Shown in pieces: positions 18,663 through 25,333 of a stretch of DNA of 34,086 nucleotides (position 1 is the first letter of the stretch; each line of letters opens with the position of its first letter). A program made the position numbers and the translations under genes. Under the pieces are notes generated by a model. That model saw only the letters and a list, made by a program, of their open reading frames with translations, was not told where the DNA came from and did not search any database. Location: contig JASKKR010000024.1 of NCBI GenBank assembly GCA_030154085.1, forward strand, positions 1-34,086, in the 5' to 3' direction. Source of the stretch: Candidatus Cloacimonadota bacterium. Its GTDB lineage: Bacteria; Cloacimonadota; Cloacimonadia; Cloacimonadales; Cloacimonadaceae.

Positions 18663-19537
18663 TCAAATCTAGTCACGTAGCCTTTTTTGATGAATCGAAC
18701 TGGAACAAGGGCAGATTCAGATCAATTGCAATGGTCAGTATGAAATATGACAACTATTTAGAGCTTAGATCTCAGTTGTGTGCTATAGCATCGAGAAAAC
18801 ATAGCGAAATGAAGTGGAATAAGATAGATAAAGAGACCGGAATGAATGTTATTGGTTTTGTTTTTGAGAACCTTCATAAAATTAGAATTGACGTTCTAAC
18901 GTGGGATATTGAGGATAGCAGACATCAGAGCGTGATCGGAAGGGATGACGAACAAAATCTGCAACGGCTATATTTCCGGCTTATGATAACTGTCATGCGC
19001 GATAGATGGCCAAATCATGCTACTTGGACACTATACCCTGATGAGCACAGCTGTATCTCATGGGAGACCATAAAAGCATATCTTGATGTCCACAGTTTGG
19101 ATACCCAGCCTATCCTACTTGATATACTCCCGTTTAATTTTTCATTCACAAGAAGATACACAAATAAGGGGATTACCCCGCTAAAATCACACCATGAGCC
19201 TTTCATACAGTTAGCAGATTTCTTTGCAGGCATTGCGTCATATTCATTCAAGTGTTTCAATAAAGTGGCACTCTGGGAAGAAGCAAACACGACACAAACA
19301 ACTATTTTTGAAAGGATAGGATTAGAACCTACAACTTTAGAACTATCAAGAAATGATCGAGATCGCATTCCCTTAGTTTGGGAGATAAAAAGACGGGCAT
19401 CTCAGCAGAAATTGGGGCTTTCTCTAAAAAGTACATCAGGGTTATTAACATGGGATCCTGTAAGCCACTTGAACTTTTGGCTTTATCAACCCCAACACGA
19501 GCATGACAAAGCACCAACAAGACTAAAACCTAATTAA
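18659..19537 (+). CDS. DUF3800 family protein, predicted RNase H-like nuclease
   Basis: The 292-residue protein shows the DUF3800 signature: an acidic FFDES at residues 9-13 (Asp11, Glu12) on the first strand, and a C-terminal helix HHEPFIQLADFFAGI containing Asp187. These acidic positions are thought to form an RNase H-like metal site; activity in the family is largely predicted. The start ATG overlaps the helicase stop as ATGA, so translation is coupled. DUF3800 genes are frequent in bacterial defence islands, often beside helicases. Here it is the last gene before a hairpin. It is a candidate effector nuclease or a processing partner for the SNF2 translocase. The tail after about residue 210 is less conserved in appearance. 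Confidence 0.85.
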   Translation: MIKSSHVAFFDESNWNKGRFRSIAMVSMKYDNYLELRSQLCAIASRKHSEMKWNKIDKETGMNVIGFVFENLHKIRIDVLTWDIEDSRHQSVIGRDDEQNLQRLYFRLMITVMRDRWPNHATWTLYPDEHSCISWETIKAYLDVHSLDTQPILLDILPFNFSFTRRYTNKGITPLKSHHEPFIQLADFFAGIASYSFKCFNKVALWEEANTTQTTIFERIGLEPTTLELSRNDRDRIPLVWEIKRRASQQKLGLSLKSTSGLLTWDPVSHLNFWLYQPQHEHDKAPTRLKPN

Positions 19538-19556
19538 ACGCTTGTTTAATAATTTT
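19533..19556 (+). terminator. Weak AT-rich hairpin after the DUF3800 gene
   Basis: ATTAAAC (19533-19539) and GTTTAAT (19544-19550) form a 7-bp stem around a 4-base loop, overlapping the stop codon and followed by AATTTT. The stem has only one G-C pair, so termination may be inefficient, but it sits exactly where the island operon should end. Confidence 0.4.
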
Positions 19557-19759
19557 CATCCGGTATAGAATGGTCTTTTTTGGGGTGTTCTTAGGCAGAT
19601 TATTATTCAGATTCCTACTATTTTCTTAGCAATAATTAAAAGAATCAACGATGATATTATGGTATAGATAAATTAATGTCACAATTGATCAGATACGAGT
19701 CACGATATGACAAAACGCTATCGCTTCTGACTAGTTTTGAAATAAAGGTTATTCCTGTA

Positions 19760-19985
19760 GGTAGTGTCTCAGAGGTTGGAGTAAATGGAGTCTGCCACAT
19801 AAAGAAAAAGGTGGAGCCAGATCACGCTCTTTGTTATGATGGTTTCATCAAAAACCTAAAGAACTAGGAGAAGACCACGACTCAACCAAAGCGAAAGAAA
19901 GATGAAAGCGCGGAATTAATCAAGTTGTTTTGCTCTATTATGCCGTGAGATTTTGCAGATACTGTTCATAAAGCACAACCATCTT
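19760..19985 (+). pseudogene. Decayed second copy of the flanking IS-like element
   Basis: From GGTAGTGTC at 19760 the sequence matches the reverse complement of positions 1-101 for about 100 bp (to about 19858). The homologous reading frame has lost its start (ATA at 19799 for ATG), carries a one-base loss near 19848, and then an in-frame stop after KELGEDHDSTKAKER. Protein-like sequence (KRGINQVVLLYYAVRFCRYCS) continues in that frame to a TAA at about 19969, after which similarity can no longer be judged. A 63-codon frame from 19676 crosses the element end and is accidental. The copy points rightward, so with the left copy it brackets the defence genes. Confidence 0.6.
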
Positions 19986-20151
19986 CAGGCGCTTTCCTTG
20001 TTTTCTTTGAGAGAAGCCGATCGGCATCGAATACAGCAATAGGTTCATCCGTTATGCGTTATACACACAGCGAAGGTCTCACACAGATTACACGGGTTTC
20101 ACATATTTTTTATAAGGAGAGGTTAACAGTTATTCGTTATCCGTTATCACC

Positions 20152-20168
20152 GAGTTCCTACGGAACTC
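20152..20168. repeat. Short palindrome GAGTTCC-TAC-GGAACTC
   Basis: A perfect 7-bp inverted repeat with a 3-base spacer. The core TTCCTACGGAA and the right arm recur at 20211-20224, about 59 bases downstream (TTCCTACGGAACTCA), so this is a small interspersed repeat, not a lone hairpin. Function unknown. Confidence 0.55.
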
Positions 20169-20210
20169 ACAAGGTATTGGCAATCAATTAGTATGCTATC
20201 TAAAATGCCG

Positions 20211-20225
20211 TTCCTACGGAACTCA
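20211..20225. repeat. Second copy of the TTCCTACGGAA palindrome
   Basis: TTCCTACGGAACTCA repeats the core and right arm of the palindrome at 20152-20168, with the left arm altered. Confidence 0.5.
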
Positions 20226-20939
20226 GGCTTGTCAAGTGTGCACTTATGGCCGATATTTGTGCGTTTCGCTCACTTTTTCGTCAACTTAATGCGATAACTT
20301 ATCAGCCCATCACAGCAAGATGGTTTATGATAAAAAACTTGACTTGGACTTTCGAGATGAAAATAATGAAATGGTCGTTGGCCTAACATAGATTGTGAGA
20401 AGCGAGGGATATCAGATACCCTCAAATAACCTGAGAAACAATGGGTTGGAATTTGTACCAAAATTTTGGACTTAACACAGCTTAGGCTACCAGGAAAGAT
20501 TTGATAAATAGCTAATCGAGCTGGAGTAGCGGATTTATTAGCATCGGGATTCAAGATGCTTTTTCATTCTCGATATCAAATCGGGTTCAAGTTATAAATC
20601 GACATAGCAAAATAGGCTACTCAAGGCCTTGCGTTAGTGGCTTATGTGCTTTGCCAAAAATATACTCTTACTTATGTTGAGTCTCAAATGTAGGTTTGAA
20701 TTCCAACTCGCTATCACAACCTGCCATTCCACAGTCATGATTTGACAAAAAACCTGTCCTTTTGGATTAGCGCTGGATTCGGATGATTTGACATATCAGG
20801 TGAAACTTTATAAGTGGTGTAAAAATGGGAGAGGGTCAAAAGATTAATCTGATTTGTGACAAAAATGTGAAGCTATATATAGTAGGGGGTGAAAGAACAC
20901 TGGAATATAAAGTGTTTATTGTTACATAATGTATGGTTT

Positions 20940-20963
20940 AATGGTCTTGGGTTGACCATTTTT
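20940..20963 (+). terminator. Hairpin with short T-run upstream of the sigma54-regulator promoter
   Basis: ATGGTC (20941-20946) pairs with GACCAT (20954-20959), extended by one A-T pair, around a 7-base loop; TTTTT (20959-20963) follows. This could terminate stray transcription from the left or serve as an operator half-site pair. Confidence 0.4.
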
Positions 20964-20992
20964 AGAAATACCAATTTGCCAGCTTTTTTTGC

Positions 20993-21020
20993 TTGACAGT
21001 ATGTCAATTCTTTTTACAGT
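20993..21020 (+). promoter_or_regulatory. Probable sigma70-type promoter of the regulator-dinG-murB operon
   Basis: A perfect -35 TTGACA (20993-20998) is followed after 16 bp by TACAGT (21015-21020), four of six matches to the -10 consensus. A T7 tract lies just upstream of the -35. The start codon at 21056 is about 30 bases after the predicted start of transcription. Confidence 0.45.
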
Positions 21021-21055
21021 TGTCTTGTAAACAAAAGATTCAGGAGAGTGAAATC

Positions 21056-24000
21056 ATGCCTGAGAAATTGTGTCAAAAGATGCATGAATTCGTGACTGAC
21101 CGGTTTGATTTGAACCGCATACTTGAGCCCTTGAAGGAGAACAAGCAAAGTCATTTGTTTGAGATCATTGGCAAGTCTGGGTCCGGGAAGTCATATCTCA
21201 TCACGCCGATCATAGCTTCATTGAAGGGAAGTTTTGAGAAAATCGTGTATTTTAGTCCGCATCCAGTTTATTTCAATCACTTCCCGGAAATAATGGATAT
21301 CTTGACCGGTTTGGATGAGGAAGAGCAGTTCGAGATCTATGAAGAGCATTATGCCAAGTATCACACTGGCAAGAAATATGACTTTTTTTACTATCTCACA
21401 GAGCTGCTTTTGCAGCGTGACAAATTGCAGCCTATGGTTCTATTGATAGATGATGCAGATGTACTGGATGAATATAGTCGGGATTTTTTGCAATATCTGG
21501 TTCAATATGCTGCTGATGTCTCGATCCAAGTGATTGCCCTATCGCAAAGCAGGGTTTTTCCTTTTTCGATAGTTGAGAATTTACCTAGTTTAGGGGCAGA
21601 GGATATTCAGAAATTATTGGGCAATATATTCCCAGGTACGGAGATGTCCTATATTTCGGAGGGAGAGATTTTGAGCAAGATATCCGGCGGGAATCTGATG
21701 ATTCTGGAAAAGATATTCTCTGAGATCCAGCAGGCAAAGCCCAAGGGAGGATTTGATCTTAGTCCCTATCTGGAAAAGAAATATGATCCTCATGAGATTT
21801 ACTATCAGAATCTGGCAGATCTTACGGAGAGTCAGCTTGAGCTGCTATCGACCATATATATCCTTGATGGGATGAAAAGCGAAGATATCGCAGAGGCTTT
21901 GGGACGGCGGGAGGTGAACAGTGATATGAAGGCTATGGCAGAGCGAGGGCTTTTAGCTGTATTGAAAGACAGCTGCATGATCCAAAAGAAGCTTTCCTTC
22001 CGTCAATGGTTGCAAGAAGATCCATCCCGATTCCCCGCAGCACTGCAGAAGAAGCTATTGACATATTTGAAAAAGAAAGGCGTTGGGAAACAGATTCAAT
22101 TGCGGCTACATATGCTTAGCCAAGTCAATAATCCTGAGTTATTTACTGAAATGCTGCATCTTTTTGGAATTCTCAGCGATGCACATGGATGTCTACAGAT
22201 CAATCAGTATCTTTTGGAAATCAGTAAGACACCAAAGGAGAGGCTGTCGATAATGCAGCGGATAGCAGAGTGCTATGCTAATCTTGCTCAGATAGATCAA
22301 GCGGTGGATTACTATCGGCAATGTCTACATATCTGCACAGAGAATAGCCTGCCGGCAGAGGAGGTAGTATATTATCTTGCAAGCAATCTTTTCGCGGTTA
22401 ATTCCAGCAATTTTGCTTTGGAGATCATCAAAAAATATTCTCCAGCCACAATAGATGAATATTGGAAAGCTCGGATTCTCCTGCTCAAGGCAGATATATT
22501 AGCTGAGAATGAGGAATTTAACGAGGCTTTGGAGACGATCGAGACGGTCTTACACACGATGAGTGCTATAGATGATCAAGTAAAGCGCTACATGGTGCAA
22601 GCAGAGGCAAAAAAGATACGCGGCAAGATCCACTATTATATCAATGAATGGGACCAAGCGGAGGAATCTTTTAAGGAAGCAGAGACACTGTATAATTTGG
22701 CAGACGACCACTCTGGTAAATCCGCGATCTATAATAACTTGGGTGTACTATATATGTTTCAAGGTGTGTGGGACAAGAGTGAGAGCTATTTTCTGAAAAG
22801 CCTTGCTTTAGAGAAGGATTATTACAATCTCAATGGCATCTCAGTCTGCTTTAATAACCTGGGCGGACTCATGGATGACAAGGGGGACGCTGCGCGCTCG
22901 CTCTACTACCTCGAAGAAGCGCTCAAGATTCAGAAGTTGCTTTCAGAGCCATATAACATCACCAATATCTACAACAACATTGGTGTGACTATGATGGATC
23001 ATGGGAAATACTCTCAAGCGGAAGAAGCACTCAAGAAATCACTTGAGACAGCTACAAACTTTGGTTTCTTTCGCAATACGATCGCTTCTTTGAATAATTT
23101 GGGTGCCCTAAGCTTTAAGAAAGGTGATTGGAAAGAATCCATTAAATACTATGAGAAGGCAATCCGCCTTTCCGAAGAGAATGGCTTTGAAGAAGGACTT
23201 CTGAGGTCTTTCAATAATCTTGGTGAGGTCTATGAGAAGAGTGGCGAGTTAAATCTGGCATATGATCTGTATTTCAAGGGGCTAGAGCTGTTACCTTCGA
23301 TAAATGATGACTATATCAAAGCAGAGCTCTATGGCAATCTAGGCTCGGTGCTCACCAAACTACACAAGTTTAAAGAAGCATATCGCTATCTGATGGAAAG
23401 CTTTGACTTCTTCAAAGCACTTGGTGCACGTGACAAGATCATCGAAGGATGCCAAAATCAGGCATATTATTTCATCATGACTCACAATGCCGATAGTGCG
23501 GATTATTATCTGAGTGAAGCTCAGCGGTTAGCAACCGAACAGCATAATGATTTTGAGCAAGGCTGGACTTACTATTTGCGCGCTCTCCTAGAAAGGAAAA
23601 ACCTCGATAATGCCAAGGATTACCTAGATGCTGCGATCAAACATTTTGTGGCAAGCGGGGCAAATTATGAGTTATCTTTGGCGAACTATGAATTGGCAGG
23701 TGTGCTATTGGACATGCAGGAGTGGGAACAAGCGCTTCAGATTCTCAAAAACAACAAAAAAGTTATACAGCAATATGGCTCGATCAAGCTTTTGGAACAA
23801 AACGACATCCTCATGCAGCGCATCACGCGGGAATATTCTTCGCAAATGGAAGAAGCTAAATTTGAAGAAAATCTGCTCAACCAATTCTATGAAATCACTC
23901 AAAAGCTAAATACAATCACAGATCTGGATCTGATCATCGAACAGTCTTTAAGCAGTTTGATCGATATCTCTGAAGCTGATGGCGGCATCCTTTGTTTGCA

Positions 24001-25333
24001 CAATAGCGGAAATTTACCGGATACTTGGGAATATAAGATATTCAAAGGTTTTTCCCATGAAGATCCGGATTATGAACTGATGATGAATCTCATCAATGAA
24101 GTGCACAACGAAAACACTCTGAAGAATCTAAAGCAACCTCATTTTGCAGTAAACTATAACAATATTCTGCTTCTGCCGCTATCTATACGCAAGGATAATA
24201 TGGGAGTCGTGCTGCTCTTTTGTAAAAGCGGGTCACACTATTTCAGCGAACGCATCATTAACTTGATGAATGCGCTTTCAAATCAGATCATCGTGATCAT
24301 CGAAAACATACGCAGTGCAAATCTCGAAAAAACTCATGCAATTATCCGCGAAGAGCTTAACAAGGGGAACCTCTATGCAAACATCATCGGGAAAAGCCCG
24401 GAGATGCTCAAGATATTTGAGATCATAGAGAAAGTGAAGGACACTCCCACAACCGTACTTTTAGAAGGTGAAAGCGGGACAGGTAAGGAACTAATCGCCA
24501 GAGCCTTGCACTATAGTAGCAATCGTGCCAATAAGGCGTTTGTGGCACAATATTGTGGGGCTCTGCCCGAGACACTTTTGGAGAGTGAGCTCTTTGGACA
24601 TGTCAAAGGTAGCTTTACCGGAGCTGCATATGACAAGAAGGGGCTTTTTGAGATCGCGGATGGAGGGACTTTCTTTCTGGACGAGATCTCGGATATCAGT
24701 CAATCCACCCAGGCTAAATTGCTCCGGTTTTTGCAAGAAGGCGAGATTAAGCGAGTAGGTTCTACCAAAACTGAGAAGGTTAACGTACGGGTAGTCTGTG
24801 CTACCAATGTCCCACTTTTGGAAAAAGTGGAGAATGGCGACTTCCGTTTGGACCTGTACTATCGCCTTAATGTGATTCGGATTCAGGTTCCACCTTTGAG
24901 GAATCGTCCCGGAGACATTCCGCTGCTGGCGATTCATTTCTTGGATAAATATAACAAACGCATTGGCAAGAACGTTCTCGGCTTCAGTTCTGAGGCTATG
25001 AAGACTTTGGAAAACTACACTTTCCCAGGGAATGTGCGTCAATTGGAGAATGAGATTGAGCGAGCTGTCACTCTGGTCGAAGATAATACGTTTATCACGC
25101 CGGCGGACTTTTCGGAGGAAGTGCGTAAACATATGGAGCAGAGCCGCACGATTGATCTCCTCAGCACCAAGACGAATCTCAAGGAAGCGGTCGAAGAGCT
25201 AGAACGCAAGATGATCCATGCTGCCCTCAAACGCTATAGTTGGAATCAAACTCAAGCTGCACGGGAACTTGGTCTTTCCCGGCAGGGTCTGATCAAGAAG
25301 ATGCAACGCTACAATCTCATGCGGGATGAATAA
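21056..25333 (+). CDS. Large ATPase-TPR-GAF-sigma54 activator
   Basis: This 1425-residue regulator starts at ATG 21056 with AGGAGAG seven bases upstream. Domains in order are as follows. A STAND/AAA-type ATPase has Walker A GKSGSGKS (39-46) and Walker B LLIDDAD (Asp132-133). A TPR array covers about 395-880, with many N-N-L-G repeats. A GAF-like sensor lies near 940-1085. The sigma54-interaction AAA+ domain has GESGTGKE (1138-1145), the loop GSFTGA (1185-1190; GAFTGA in many relatives) and FLDEIS (Asp1209-Glu1210). The protein ends in a Fis-type HTH (QTQAARELGLSRQGLIKKM). It should open sigma54 promoters in response to a ligand or partner sensed by the N-terminal half. There is no phosphoreceiver domain. 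The stop overlaps the next start (TAATG). The target promoters are not identifiable here. Confidence 0.95.
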   Translation: MPEKLCQKMHEFVTDRFDLNRILEPLKENKQSHLFEIIGKSGSGKSYLITPIIASLKGSFEKIVYFSPHPVYFNHFPEIMDILTGLDEEEQFEIYEEHYAKYHTGKKYDFFYYLTELLLQRDKLQPMVLLIDDADVLDEYSRDFLQYLVQYAADVSIQVIALSQSRVFPFSIVENLPSLGAEDIQKLLGNIFPGTEMSYISEGEILSKISGGNLMILEKIFSEIQQAKPKGGFDLSPYLEKKYDPHEIYYQNLADLTESQLELLSTIYILDGMKSEDIAEALGRREVNSDMKAMAERGLLAVLKDSCMIQKKLSFRQWLQEDPSRFPAALQKKLLTYLKKKGVGKQIQLRLHMLSQVNNPELFTEMLHLFGILSDAHGCLQINQYLLEISKTPKERLSIMQRIAECYANLAQIDQAVDYYRQCLHICTENSLPAEEVVYYLASNLFAVNSSNFALEIIKKYSPATIDEYWKARILLLKADILAENEEFNEALETIETVLHTMSAIDDQVKRYMVQAEAKKIRGKIHYYINEWDQAEESFKEAETLYNLADDHSGKSAIYNNLGVLYMFQGVWDKSESYFLKSLALEKDYYNLNGISVCFNNLGGLMDDKGDAARSLYYLEEALKIQKLLSEPYNITNIYNNIGVTMMDHGKYSQAEEALKKSLETATNFGFFRNTIASLNNLGALSFKKGDWKESIKYYEKAIRLSEENGFEEGLLRSFNNLGEVYEKSGELNLAYDLYFKGLELLPSINDDYIKAELYGNLGSVLTKLHKFKEAYRYLMESFDFFKALGARDKIIEGCQNQAYYFIMTHNADSADYYLSEAQRLATEQHNDFEQGWTYYLRALLERKNLDNAKDYLDAAIKHFVASGANYELSLANYELAGVLLDMQEWEQALQILKNNKKVIQQYGSIKLLEQNDILMQRITREYSSQMEEAKFEENLLNQFYEITQKLNTITDLDLIIEQSLSSLIDISEADGGILCLHNSGNLPDTWEYKIFKGFSHEDPDYELMMNLINEVHNENTLKNLKQPHFAVNYNNILLLPLSIRKDNMGVVLLFCKSGSHYFSERIINLMNALSNQIIVIIENIRSANLEKTHAIIREELNKGNLYANIIGKSPEMLKIFEIIEKVKDTPTTVLLEGESGTGKELIARALHYSSNRANKAFVAQYCGALPETLLESELFGHVKGSFTGAAYDKKGLFEIADGGTFFLDEISDISQSTQAKLLRFLQEGEIKRVGSTKTEKVNVRVVCATNVPLLEKVENGDFRLDLYYRLNVIRIQVPPLRNRPGDIPLLAIHFLDKYNKRIGKNVLGFSSEAMKTLENYTFPGNVRQLENEIERAVTLVEDNTFITPADFSEEVRKHMEQSRTIDLLSTKTNLKEAVEELERKMIHAALKRYSWNQTQAARELGLSRQGLIKKMQRYNLMRDE

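Larger units (their letters stand above)
19986..20940. other. Gene-free, repeat-bearing intergenic region
   Basis: Nearly 1 kb holds no frame with a ribosome binding site or recognisable protein. It contains GTTAT-type repeats (20051-20064, 20129-20148), a CACAGATTACACGGG-type stretch near 20083, and two short palindromes. The only long open frame, about 94 codons on the minus strand at 20270-20554, has no family likeness. The region is probably decayed mobile DNA. Confidence 0.5.

Noticed and set aside
19676-19867. Open frame of 63 codons before the right IS remnant
   Set aside because: It starts in unrelated flanking DNA, crosses the element end at 19760 and ends in a stop created by the one-base loss. 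The homologous true start in the left copy corresponds to position 19799 in another context.
20270-20554. 94-codon minus-strand frame in the intergenic region
   Set aside because: No binding site, no hydrophobic or domain pattern, and surrounded by decayed repeat DNA; could not be supported as a gene.
24491-25132. 213-codon frame on the minus strand inside the sigma54 regulator
   Set aside because: Lies opposite the highly conserved AAA+ domain, which explains the sequence fully.
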